Counted from the stretch's first letter, positions 1 to 9,899 are shown. The stretch is 21,529 nucleotides of DNA from Oehlia diaphana (GCA_003833135.1 QZLH01000086.1:63551-85079), one strand, 5' to 3'. Notes: generated from the sequence alone by a model not told the origin. Program-made: numbers and translations.

Positions 1-99
1 AATGTTAAAGATTTCTTCTTTTTATTATTCATATCTTTGTTTTCTCTCATGCTAAAGTATAGTTTGAGAAAAATTGTTTGCCTAATTAATAAATGATTG

Positions 100-300
100 A
101 TATAATTATTTCGGACTTCAAGATTTTTTAACTATAGTTGATCTAGAATAAAATCCGATTTACGAAATATCGAGATTTTACTAATAAAGTCCAATATATC
201 AAGACTGTTTTAATATAGATGATTTGGTTCCAGAAGAAAAATCTGAATTAGTGCCAAATCCGGTTTATCGAGGATCCGATTTATCAAGATTGCCTGTGTA
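100..300. mobile_element. Probable terminal region of a pogo/Tc1-like DNA transposon (remnant)
   Basis: The block holds several degenerate copies of a motif of the type 'ccgatttatc-aaga / cggtttatcgagga', at about 150-175, 190-210 and 268-293. Read on the minus strand from base 296, it begins CAGGCAATCTTGATAAATCG and continues into 'ATCCTCGATAAACCGG'. Established knowledge: pogo/Fot1/Tigger elements often begin with CAG and carry repeated 'CTCG-TTATCCGG'-style subterminal motifs. The match is by eye and the other end is not in the window. No transposase reading frame is visible. A TA target duplication would be expected, and TA occurs at 299-300, three bases beyond the CTG, so the exact boundary is unclear. 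Confidence 0.35.
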
Positions 301-1335
301 GATATAGATTAATAAAAAATAAATTTGTAATTAACAAAAATATTTTTATATCATAAGGAATAATCAGGAAAATTTCCTTTGTATTATAATATGAGTACTC
401 CGTATAATTCATATGAAAAGGTGAGGGCATTACAGGTGCGATGAATATATCATTTTTTTTATTCTTTCTTTTTTTAATTTATTTATTATAAAAATTTTCC
501 TCTTTTCTGATCGGTCAACTGTAGAATGTGGAAATTAATTTTAATTAACCAAATCTAAGAAAAGAATTTTACCAAACAACTATGATAATAAACTTAAGCT
601 ATATTTGGTTGGTAAAATACAGTATTTAATTAATCCGTTATATTCTAATATACTATTTTTACAAAAAAAAAAAAACATTTGAGCAAAATAGTAAACATTA
701 CAAATAAAAAAATTTATTACATTGATAATCTAATTAAAGCAGTTAATTTAATACATGATCTTTTTTATTTTAATTTTTATCTCATTTTTTTTTATGTAAA
801 AAAATTTTTATAAAGAAAACTATCTATTGTAATTAAATTCGGGTTCTAAAAGGCGTTTGTATATATTACAGCCAACCAATAAATTTAGTACTAATAAATT
901 GTAAACTTAATTGATGTAAGAAACAATAACAAAAAAATATTAATTATTATTTCAATCTATAAAAAATTTCTTAGAATGTCATTATTGATCGTGTGATTTA
1001 GAAATAATATTTTTTATCATTTATTTTAACTTCATTATAATAATAATAATAATAAAAACATGAAAAAATGAAAATTAAAAACATTTGTGATGATGTCTTT
1101 TTTACAACAGGCCGTAAAGAACTAAACCATACTTGGAAGGGATAAACAGGATAGAATGAACCCGTATATCCTTCCTTTTTGGATAATACCGTGCCATTAC
1201 ATAATTCTGTCCCGTAGTAAATGACTTGTTTCCTATTTATATAATGCTAGGATCCTATTATGTTTATAATATGATGACGCATTCTTTATGCAACTAATAA
1301 AACTAATAAATGATTATACAATTTGCCGATCTTAA
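301..1335. other. AT-rich spacer upstream of channel copy 1
   Basis: I see no gene here. The stretch is very AT-rich, with homopolymer runs (A-run near 661-674) and a TAA microsatellite at about 1036-1054. All reading frames are short and contain many stops. A slightly more GC-rich patch at about 1110-1235 contains no reading frame I can support. Confidence 0.6.
1036..1054. repeat. (TAA)n microsatellite
   Basis: A run of about six TAA units sits in the spacer upstream of channel copy 1. It is simple sequence with no visible role. Confidence 0.8.
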
Positions 1336-1338
1336 ACA

Positions 1339-1346
1339 TATAAAAA
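1339..1346 (+). promoter_or_regulatory. Possible TATA box of channel copy 1
   Basis: TATAAAAA lies 72 bases before the chosen ATG at 1411. That spacing would allow a transcription start near 1370 and a short leader. In DNA this AT-rich such a motif is common by chance, so the call is weak. Confidence 0.3.
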
Positions 1347-1410
1347 CTGGGGAAATTTGCTTTTTTTACAACCTTGATATATATATATAAAAAAAGAAGA
1401 AAAAAAAAAC

Positions 1411-4400
1411 ATGGATGATATCGTGGATGAAAAAAATTACATTGATGATTTGGAAAGTGGGAACCATACATATGGAGAAAAAATTGATTATGTAGCTGTT
1501 AGCCCAGATGGTTCGATTGTAGCAACGTTTAACTTATGTAAGTTATAATATTATTTTACGTATTAATTTTTATATTAAAAAAATATAAAGTTATATTTTT
1601 CTAAGCTTATTTCTTTCAGATGACACTTCCATATCAATTGCAAAAGTAGTAACAAATGACAAAGCAAAAATACACTTTGATATAAATACTTTCAAAAAGC
1701 CATCTAATATTATTGGATGGTCTTTAGCAATTTCAAATATAATTGATACAGAAAATGATACTTGCTTGATTGCAATTTCTTGTGTAACTAATAAAGACAC
1801 AACCCCGAAAGAAATAGAGAAAGGTGGTCTTCGAAAATTATTTCAAATTTATATCAAAAAACAATTATCATTCTGGAATTCTCAAATCATCTTAATCTTA
1901 TTATTTATTTTATATTATATTTTTGCCATTTTTAGCACTGATAATTCAGAATTTTTCTTTTACCTTTCCTTTATTGTTATTCCCATTTATATTGCTCTCT
2001 TTTATGAATATAATAATACCCGTAAGATTTTAGTAACTGATATTAAGCAATTTCGATTATCCTGCACCCCTAGTGAAGGAATGATAAACCTTCTTAAATT
2101 TTCATTTAATAATAATAATGATAACAATAATTCTATAATATATCATCTTGGTGGAGTTGTTACTTTTTTAAAAGATTCCTCAAAGGATAGTGCAACTCTT
2201 ATCTGTATGAACTGTGTAAAGATACAAAAGATTAATATTAATTTAAATAAAAGTATTACTGTATCAAAAGAAGGTACTTATCTATTGCCTGAAAATTTAT
2301 TTAAAAAACTGGAAAGTTTTAAGGATTTAAAATGTAGTTGGAAATATCTTTTAAAATCTAGATTTCAAGTTTATTTAATGGTAGATACAAGCAATCATCA
2401 AAAAATAAGCATTGAAATATATGATGTTAATAATTTACAATTAGTGAATGTTTTTTATAGACATCGGGAAGAAAATTATTTAATTACAAATAATAACGAA
2501 CCTGGAATTTTTGCGATATCAACTGATTCAAGATTATTTGCTTATTCTTATGGTGATAAAATCATTACACTTTATTTAATGGAAAGTGGTCTTGAAGTTG
2601 TTTCAAAAAAATTTGACAACATTTATAAAATTAAATTTTTAGAATTCATTGAAAAAGATAAAAAATTATTCATTATTGAAGAGGATAAAGAACAAGATGT
2701 GAAATTTCATATTTGGATTATATCAGGATGTTTAAATGGTTATTTTTCTATTTCTAAAGAAGATATTGGTTTATCAGATAGTAATATTTCTATTCTGTCG
2801 AAATTTGATGAGCATCATAATACTTTGACAAAGGCAAATGGAAGAGTAATTTTTTATAATAAAGTTGATGAGAAACAGTTCAGTATTGTACACGAGGTAT
2901 CAATAAAAAAGACAACTTTTGGAGAAAACGATACCGTGACTGATGAGCATGAATATCAATCGTGTGATCTAGAACCATGGAATAATAATGAAAAGACTAT
3001 TCACGGTAGATTTCTTAATAATGACAGAAGGTTTCTTCTATTAATTGGTCAAAATAGTATTCAATTATGGAAATCTAAATCCATAAATTTTATGGATTTT
3101 AATAATTTTAAAAATTTTGAAAATTCGAATATTGTTTACATTTTAATAAGTGATAAAATTAAATCTGAAACCAAAGTTAAATTCTTAATTGAAGATGATA
3201 TGACTACTGTGATAATTCATGCATGCAAGTCACTTGTTTATCTCTATAATCATAAACATGTAAGAAGTATCGAAAAATATCAAAAGTTTGTTAGTGGAAT
3301 CACAAATATTATCAAAGATTTTATTAAAAGATATCCTGATAATTGGAAACTAATGGAGGTTCAATACCCTTTAATGTCATATCTTATTTGTTCCCATTCA
3401 TTTTCTTTAATTAAATATATTCTTTTTGGCGTTAATGGTCAAACTACTGAAAAGTTACATAAACCTCAAAATAATTATGCCTCTTATCCTTATTATAATG
3501 ATTTGGAATTATGTGATGATTTGAAATTAAATGACACATATTTAAAATCGGCTAACGATTTGACATTAACTCTAAAATTTCATCAAGGTTAACATTTTAA
3601 GTTCTCTGTTATTTTATTATTAATTAATTTCTAACAAACAGTTTTATTGATAGATCGAAATTCTGTTATGTTAGCATATTTATTGGAATATTATTCCGAA
3701 AATTCTATGATTCATATTGGTTGGATGATTAATGTTACAAATATACTTCCAGACTTGTCAAAATTATCTAATCATGATTATTACGGTATATATCTTTATT
3801 TTTCATTAAATTATTTTATACTTTTTTTTATCAAAAAGATACTAATAATTAATTATAAGGTAATTATATGGATTTATTATTTTATAAACCTTGTTTTGGA
3901 GGAATGAAATACAATTTTCCAATTAAAAGATTCCGAGCATTATCAATTTGTCGGGGTACATTAAAAGTATTTGTACCACTTATTAATCTTATACCAACAA
4001 ATTCCTCAGACTTCTTTTCATATAATAAAATAAGGTAAATTTTTCTCAATCTGACTTTTATTAATACTTTAACTGATGCTATATCTTAATATAGAGAGGA
4101 TATATTACCTGATATTTATATGGTCCCATTTCCAAATTTTACAACTCGTGAAACAAAAATTGAAGGAAAATCCAAAAAGAAAGGAATTGTACATTTTTTG
4201 AGAAATACATTATTTCCACCTGGTTATAAGAATTTAGAAGATAAATATCTCAGTCCATTTCTTCAAATTAACAAAAGTAATGAAGCATTTTTTACTATTC
4301 CAGCTATAGAGGCAGTTATAAATTCAAGATGGTATCAAGCAATGGCATATTGGATAAGACCTTTAAGTTTATATACTATGTTTTTTATTCTATTTGCATC

Positions 4401-5601
4401 TCTTCCTTCGTTTATTAATTAATAATGGGACTGAAATATATAAGATATCCGAGATAATCGGATTTGCAATCTTTTATTATATTGGAATATATTTATTAAT
4501 GATTGAATTTATGCAAATAAGAAAGTATAAAATCAAATATATTACGATATTTAATATTTTTAATTTAAGCAGTATTATTTTGGGTATGTTTGTTTTATCT
4601 TTATTTGTTATGTATTATGCTGGATTTATTGTTGCAATTGGAGAAGATACAAATCTTATTTTAAGATCAATAGCTACATTAACACTTTGGATTGAACTGG
4701 TATGCTTGATGATATTTTTAAATTATAATAATTTAAATAATTTGTATTAATTTATCATTTACTTCCTAAAGCTCTTATGGCTTCGAATATTTTCAGTAAT
4801 AGCCATAAATATATTTATTTTTGGAAATATTTTAAAAACGATTATACCATTTTTTGCATTTATGTTTATTCTAATAATTGCATTTGCACACTCATTGTAA
4901 ATTTTTTCCTTTATTTTTATTCTTACATTAAAACACGTTAAAGAAATTAACTTTTATTTATATGTATAATAGATTTATGATGGTACCAAATTCATTGCAC
5001 ACAATTGAAGATTATCCTTTTCATACAATATGGGAATCTATACTTTCCATGTACTTTTTGAATTCAATTAGTTTAAATACTTACAATTATAAACCATTAA
5101 AATTTTTCGCTTTCATAGCGAATATTATTATAGTTCTTGTTTTAATAAACATGATTATTGCATTAATGAAGTAAGTATTTATAATATCATTTATTGGATA
5201 CTATGCTTGTCATTTATTATAAATATTTATTTAATATTTAAAATTTTTTTTAAAAAAAAAATATTAGTGACACATTTAATAAGGCTAGAGAGGACAGTAA
5301 TCTTGGACTTTTGATGTATAGAACAGAACTAATTGATGATTTTGAAAGACTTGATATTCCCTTTAATAAATTTCAACTAAATGATTCACCATATATTTGT
5401 TATCTTCAAGATCCTGACTTAATGAAAAAATGGATGAAAAAATCTCAAGAACTTAGAGAAACAAAATTATATTCATGGTTTAAAGAGAATGTTGAAGAAG
5501 AAATTATTACTTATGATGGAGTTGATATTATATCTTGGTACGAACTTATTTCAAGCAATGGAGATCTTACATCTGACAATATGATGTCACTTTGGTTCTA
5601 G
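1411..5601 (+). pseudogene. WD40-like/TRP-type ion channel, copy 1, frameshifted in exon 5
   Basis: Exons, placed by GT..AG borders and alignment to copy 2: 1411-1537, 1620-3587, 3654-3785, 3860-4034, 4095-4699 (lesion), 4772-4896, 4973-5170, 5268-5601. The ATG at 1411 opens MDDIVDEKNY; the WD-like motif AVSPDGSIVATF follows. Two hydrophobic segments (about residues 132-147 and 154-171) precede a propeller-like region. In exon 5 the frame of the pre-S1/S1 motif SRWYQAMAYWIRPLSLY reaches TAA at 4420-4422, giving a conceptual 909-residue product that ends just after S1. S2 to S6 continue in another frame (from about 4410), with intact splice sites and motifs such as LLWLRIF and NMIIALM. Relative to copy 2 the lesion region is net 68 nt shorter, and exon 5 as a whole is 59 nt shorter (605 versus 664). 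No intron with acceptable phase restores the frame. It is either a recent pseudogene, a truncated S1-only protein, or an assembly error. Proteins of the two copies agree at roughly three quarters of positions by eye. Confidence 0.75.
1538..1619 (+). other. Intron 1 of channel copy 1
   Basis: The donor is GTAAGT and the acceptor is ttctttcAG. The intron is 82 nt and splits the Tyr codon (T|AT). The equivalent intron in copy 2 is at 16862-16952 (91 nt), in the same position and phase. The other six introns of copy 1 are 3588-3653, 3786-3859, 4035-4094, 4700-4771, 4897-4972 and 5171-5267. Each has a counterpart at the same position and phase in copy 2. A CTAAC branch-point-like motif lies at 3631-3635 in intron 2. 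Confidence 0.85.
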
Positions 5602-5775
5602 ACCTTTTATTTTTTTATTACTTATATTTTTATATTTAGATTTTATTTATTTTTTTTATTTTGATGTACTGTACCTTTTCTTTGATATTATTCATCAATA
5701 GTTGTAAAGACTTAGTTAACACAATATTATTTGATTAATTTATGAAGTAAATGTTTTCATATTGTTCAACTGAAT
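5602..5775 (+). other. 3' flank of channel copy 1, homologous to that of copy 2
   Basis: After the stop at 5601 the similarity to copy 2 continues, in scattered blocks such as 'ttgatgtact' and 'atattatttgattaattt', to about 5775. The matching sequence after copy 2 ends at about 21288. The duplicated unit therefore includes the 3' untranslated region. No clean AATAAA is seen in the copy 1 flank. Confidence 0.55.
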
Positions 5776-6160
5776 GAGCGAATAGCTAGAGTGATCTCTT
5801 TATTATTAACTTCATTTTTTTTTAAGGACATGTTGCATATTTTTGGTTTAATTCTTGTTAATTTTTTGATATTTTTGTTACACAAAGCATTACATAAGGC
5901 GTAGCAAGATCATTAAAAAAAATAATTTGCTAAATACTTCAAGCCAAAAATATAATAATATGATTCTGAAAATATTGACAATATCCGTTATGGTCCACTC
6001 ACTTTAATTTTATTATCAATCTTTTTAAAAATAGAAAACTTGAGTCATCACCGTTTTTGGTCTGTCAAGATTCTTCCAAGCGGGTGATGACATAGTCTAA
6101 GGGGAAACTATTTCACTTCTAATCTGGAGAATTTTCTATGTCCTTCTACTAACAAGAATC
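5776..6160. other. Spacer, nothing recognised
   Basis: AT-rich spacer with no supported gene. The region becomes less AT-rich after about 6040, where the possible remnant frames described next begin. Confidence 0.5.
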
Positions 6161-6161
6161 A

Positions 6162-6515
6162 ATGAAGACGGAACGTTGGTTAACACTCGACAACAAATTG
6201 GCTATCATTGGAAAATACACAAGCGGTTCAACAACAAAATTAATTGAAGATAGTTTGTACGGCTCACGCGATGATACTGCCTGAAATGTCTAGGATCATC
6301 AAAATCTCGGGTTCTTTCTAAAACTGAACGATATAAAATTTAACGGCGATGAATCTGAGTTATTAATTTGGAATATGGCAAAGAGTCAAAATCTGGGTAT
6401 ATACATAAAAAGTAGAGCGAGTTATACTCATGTCATCAATCTTTTACCAATGATTGATAATCTTGGGATTCGCAACGATAAACATTACGCATCTTGTGAC
6501 GTGTCCAGGTTCTGA
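6162..6515 (+). pseudogene. Unidentified decayed coding remnant
   Basis: Two adjacent open stretches are less AT-rich than the spacer around them. The first is ATG 6162 to TGA 6284 (40 residues, opening MKTERWLTLDNKLAI). The second, in another alignment of the same strand, is 6294-6512 with a stop at 6513-6515 (73 codons, no ATG at its start). It includes LLIWNMAKSQN and YTHVINLLPMIDNLG. I do not recognise the family. The mixed but protein-like composition and the frame interruption suggest an old gene or transposon fragment, but chance open frames cannot be excluded. Confidence 0.25.
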
Positions 6516-6754
6516 ATCAGGATTCAAATAAATAGAAAGAGAAGTTACCATCAAAGTCCTCAAATATATCAATAAATTGAATCCTAAAACACCACACATT
6601 TAGGACCCAGAAATATATATAAAAGGGTCAGCGTATTTTGAACTAAAAAATCATGAGAATCTTTCCTTTTTTAGATAATTTGATAATGGCAGTCAGAATT
6701 TTATTTCCTATTATAGTAACCGACTGACATTATCATAATTCCGGCCCTGAAAAA

Positions 6755-7307
6755 ATGCGTAGTAAAAAATTTTTTCATCACCTGACCCCTATATTCACAT
6801 TTTTACCAAACTCGAAAAAATCATCTTCTAAGACATGCAACCATTTGGAACTAACTTGCGGATTAATTTCCAATACGAAACTGCGAAAATTAACTTCTAG
6901 AAAACTTCCAATCTTATTGCAGGAAAGATCATTAAACATTTCCATCGATCTTTCAAGAAGCGTGTTTTGAAAGTTCACTGCGTCAAACTCATAGAGGTGG
7001 AAAGAAGACTTGGTATCACTAATAAAAAAAAGATGATTTCGTCGCGCCAAGAATCTCTTAATACATCCTCAGTGAACTATGAATCCTCCCTTGCCAAAAA
7101 CGTGAAATAGTGAGAGCAAGCGTGGCACGTTGCAAGCATAACATTACACAACATCAACATCACTAATGGATCGAGGAAAATTTGGAAATTGTTAAAATAA
7201 CTCACCCCTTTTGTTCTTATAAATGAAAAATAAAGTTTAAAAAATTTTGGATTCATTTTCTCAAATTTTTTCCCAAAATGTAAAGTAAAAAAATTAGTTC
7301 TCAACAA
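6755..7307 (-). pseudogene. Unidentified short open frames, possibly an old gene fragment
   Basis: On the minus strand a frame at 6778-7050 encodes 90 residues, including LERSMEMFNDLSCNK and KWLHVLEDDFFEFGKN. The composition is protein-like, with acidic and aromatic residues mixed. Just upstream on the same strand, 7077-7307 encodes 76 residues in another frame. A plus-strand frame at 6755-6970 overlaps the first and is probably its shadow. No domain is recognisable and no splice pair convincingly joins the pieces. Confidence 0.2.
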
Positions 7308-7683
7308 TATTTACATTAATTTGACCTAGCCACTTGGGTTTTATTTTTTAAGAACAAAATTTTTTATTATCTGATCACACACCAAGAAATTAAAATTTTG
7401 TATCAGTTAATTCAGTTTACAACTTTACATATTATAAAAAAATAAATACTATTGGATAAAATCAATGCATCCCTATTAATAATTTTTAATAGCAAAGAAT
7501 AAATTGATCTCAGCGACTTTATATGTTTATGAGTGGTCTGATGCCTATTTATCACCCAAAAAAACCACGCCTACAAAACGAAGGTGCGTTTATTTTAAAT
7601 CATGACATAATTATGACAATCCGTTATCTTTATTAGGTGAAATATCAAATGAAATTTATCAAGTAACGTCGTAACGGTTTATT

Positions 7684-7819
7684 ATGAATGAATTAAGAAT
7701 TAAAAGTAAATTGAATTAAAAGTTAATTTAATTAATAGTTAATTTAATTAAAATTAAATAGTAAATCGAATTTTAAAAATTAAAGTTGATTGAATTGAAT
7801 TAAAAGTTAATCGAATAGT
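7684..7819. repeat. Degenerate AT-rich tandem repeat (GAATTAAAAGTTAAT type)
   Basis: Units resembling 'gaattaaaagttaat' recur imperfectly about seven times up to the border of the inverted-repeat element that starts at 7820. This is low-complexity DNA with no coding potential. Confidence 0.6.
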
Positions 7820-8204
7820 TAATTTATGCGGCTGTTATTCGTACCCCACATTTGTTATTCGTACCTCTCCCTTGTAATAAAATAGTAAACCATGTTATTG
7901 GACGATCTACACGTTAAGCTGTCGGTTTATTAAATTTATTGTGCCATCCAGAGAATTAAATGACAAACTAGAACAACGCCACAACCAGAAGAGATTTGAG
8001 TTGGTAGATCAAAGAGTAAGAAATGTGACATTTCGTTTCATGTACTTGTAGAAATAAATTATTCTTATATAGTATAACCTAAATCTTAGAAGAAATTCTA
8101 TTACCAATGTTTTATATTTTTATTTTTCGTACCGAACAGCGTAGTAAGTTTAACGTGATTGTAGATCATCAATCACAAGGTACGAATAACAGTCGCCTGA
8201 ATTA
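7820..8204. mobile_element. MITE-like element with 26-bp terminal inverted repeats and TTAA ends
   Basis: The left end 7820-7845 and the reverse complement of the right end 8179-8204 agree at 23 of 26 positions. The shared core is CTGTTATTCGTACC. TTAA occurs at both boundaries (7819-7822 and 8202-8205), as expected for piggyBac-type target sites, although the flanks are rich in TTAA by chance. A further partial copy of the core, 'tttgttattcgtacc', lies just inside the left end at 7851-7865. The 385-bp interior has no usable reading frame, so the element would be non-autonomous. Confidence 0.6.
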
Positions 8205-8239
8205 AAAATAAATTAAAGACATTATTTTTTTGAAAAAAT

Positions 8240-8262
8240 ATTTTTATTTATTTATTTATGTT
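8240..8262 (-). terminator. Possible polyadenylation region of the subtilase gene
   Basis: The plus strand has overlapping TTTATT units here, which read as AATAAA on the minus strand. They lie about 210 bases past the protease stop codon. This is plausible as a poly(A) signal but weak in AT-rich DNA. Confidence 0.3.
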
Positions 8263-8374
8263 TTAGTTATTATATTCTTTACAATTATTACAATTATCTA
8301 ACCGCTTATTTTTTTTAAGTGGATTTTAAGCGGATTTTGAAAGAAAGTGTTTGGAATTTCTAATTAAAATACAC

Positions 8375-8387
8375 CTAACCAGAGTCA
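8375..8387. repeat. Left copy of an exact 13-bp inverted repeat around the subtilase gene
   Basis: CCTAACCAGAGTC at this site is the exact reverse complement of GACTCTGGTTAGG at 9900-9912. The pair encloses about 1.5 kb that holds only the intronless protease gene. No clear target-site duplication is seen at the outer edges. Confidence 0.6.
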
Positions 8388-8469
8388 AAAATTAAAAATT
8401 AAATAAAAAAAAAGATAAAGTGATTAAATACAATTTTACTATATGTCTATTTAAAGTATTCTACATATT

Positions 8470-9750
8470 TTATGCGCTTGGAGTACGTAAAAAGCTGTCT
8501 GGAGATCCATTCTTAAGACCTTCAACGACTCCCTTTGTTGATAAATTTTTAAGTGCCGTAGCCATTTCAGCTGGTGATTTGTTACCATCCTTGGCAATTA
8601 GAAGAGCTACAGTACCAGCAACATGTGGGCAAGCTTGAGAGGTGCCGGAAAATACTACACTACCATTATCGTTTTGATGACTAGCACCTTGAATGTCACG
8701 ACCTGGAGCGAAAATGTCGACACATTTTCCAAAGTTTGAGAAATCTGTGATTTCGTCACTATCTTTTTCGGTAGCACCGACCGTGATAGCGCTAGGTTCA
8801 GATGCAGGTGATGTATTACAAGCATCCTGACTTTCGTTACCTGCGGCAACAACTACGTGAACACCAGCATCGGTAAGTTGTTTGACAGCATCGTTTACAG
8901 CTTTTGATTGAGAACCTCCAAGAGACATGTTGACAACTGAATTCTTATTTTTACTCTTACTATGTGTTTCTCCTACAAAGTTCAAACCAGCGATAACTCC
9001 ACTATCTGATCCAGAACCATCAGCGTCCAAAACTCTAACAGCAATTGGTGTGGCTTTTCTTGCTACTCCTAAAGTTTCTCCACATGCGATGCTAGCAACA
9101 TGGGTACCATGACCATTTTCATCTTCTTCATTGCATCCATCACAGAAAGATCCTCCGAATTTGGCACGACCACCGAATTCTTCATGTGTAATTCGAATAC
9201 CAGTATCGACAACAAAAACGTTTACGTTTTCTCCAGCAGAATCGGGGAAAGTATATTTTCCATCTGTAGGTCGTTTAGCTTGATCAATACGATCAACATT
9301 GAAAGTTGGATTGTTGTCTACTGCACGTCTAGTAAGTTGAGATGGTATTACATATTGTGTCTTAACTTCACCATCTTCTTCAATATAATCAACATCATCC
9401 ATTTTTTCAAGTTCCTTTGCAAATTGTGGTGACATTTCTCCAGTGAGTCCAAAAAGATTGACAATTCCGAAACTAGCGAAAGTGGGTTTGCCTTTATTGC
9501 TAAGAGATTTAATTTTTTCGAAACTGTCAATTTCTGCATCAAGACAACTTTTAAGCAACTCATGTTGTCTATCAGCAGCTTGCTTGTCTTTAAAGACAAC
9601 GATAACTTTTTTCCCTTTACCATCAGACTTGGCATTGATTGATAATGCTTTAGGGCAATCAGTTTCATTTTTTGCTGATTCAGCTGAGGAGAGCAAGAAA
9701 GTAACAATTACAGCGATAGAGAATATTTTAGTGAAGCGTGGAGCAACCAT
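8470..9750 (-). CDS. Secreted subtilisin-like serine protease (S8A, proteinase K type)
   Basis: An intact, intronless frame encodes 426 residues, with ATG at 9750-9748 on the minus strand. Residues 1-25 form a signal peptide: a basic start, then IFSIAVIVTFLLSSAESA. Residues of about 48-130 look like an I9 propeptide (KKVIVVFKDK..., ending DYIEEDGEVK), and TRR at 140-142 may mark maturation. The mature part has the catalytic triad Asp182 (VVDTGI), His214 (NGHGTHVA) and Ser371 (SGTSQACPH), plus oxyanion Asn305 (AAGN). Length and order fit fungal proteinase K-like enzymes, which are made as zymogens, secreted, and cleave proteins broadly outside the cell or in the wall or vacuole. Its role here (nutrition, wall turnover, host contact) cannot be told from sequence. 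Lack of introns contrasts with its neighbours. An exact 13-bp inverted repeat brackets the gene. Confidence 0.95.
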   Translation of the reverse strand: MVAPRFTKIFSIAVIVTFLLSSAESAKNETDCPKALSINAKSDGKGKKVIVVFKDKQAADRQHELLKSCLDAEIDSFEKIKSLSNKGKPTFASFGIVNLFGLTGEMSPQFAKELEKMDDVDYIEEDGEVKTQYVIPSQLTRRAVDNNPTFNVDRIDQAKRPTDGKYTFPDSAGENVNVFVVDTGIRITHEEFGGRAKFGGSFCDGCNEEDENGHGTHVASIACGETLGVARKATPIAVRVLDADGSGSDSGVIAGLNFVGETHSKSKNKNSVVNMSLGGSQSKAVNDAVKQLTDAGVHVVVAAGNESQDACNTSPASEPSAITVGATEKDSDEITDFSNFGKCVDIFAPGRDIQGASHQNDNGSVVFSGTSQACPHVAGTVALLIAKDGNKSPAEMATALKNLSTKGVVEGLKNGSPDSFLRTPSA

Positions 9751-9790
9751 TTTTTTTTTTGTGATAATTAATGGTTTATTTAAGTAAGAA

Positions 9791-9800
9791 TTTATAAAAT
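9791..9800 (-). promoter_or_regulatory. Possible TATA-like element of the subtilase gene
   Basis: Read on the minus strand, the site is ATTTTATAAA, 41-50 bases before the protease ATG. A second similar site (ATTTTATAAT) lies at about 9871-9880. Either could serve as a TATA element. Neither stands out strongly from the AT-rich background. Confidence 0.25.
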
Positions 9801-9842
9801 AAGGAGGTAAAATATAATAAAAGAGGAAGGTGATGATTTAAT

Positions 9843-9857
9843 ATCCACACGGTGGAT
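9843..9857. promoter_or_regulatory. Inverted-repeat site in the subtilase upstream region
   Basis: ATCCAC-ACG-GTGGAT is a perfect 6-bp inverted repeat with a 3-bp centre, about 100 bases before the protease start. It is GC-richer than its surroundings. Such dyads are typical binding sites for dimeric regulators. The assignment is by position and symmetry only. Confidence 0.25.
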
Positions 9858-9899
9858 AAAGAATTTTTGTATTATAAAATGAGGGGGAAGGAGAGATTA

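Noticed and set aside
1286..1800. Minus-strand open frames opposite the first exons of channel copy 1
   Set aside because: They are antisense to supported exons and rich in Phe and Ile from AT-rich codons. The same antisense frame appears opposite copy 2 (16933-17133), which only reflects exon conservation.
3647..3907. 86-residue frame read straight through from exon 3 as a separate membrane protein
   Set aside because: The tail after HDYYG is translated intron (3786-3859). Copy 2 shows the true splice and continuation at GNYMDL.
4365..4445. Hidden intron in exon 5 of channel copy 1 that would skip the stop
   Set aside because: GT sites near 4368, 4378 and 4409 have the wrong phase for AG sites near 4443-4452 or leave an intron that is too short. 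The equivalent sequence in copy 2 is plain coding.
8420..9787. Several open frames on both strands overlapping the subtilase
   Set aside because: All overlap the protease frame, which has full catalytic motifs. They are shadows of its relatively stop-poor coding sequence.
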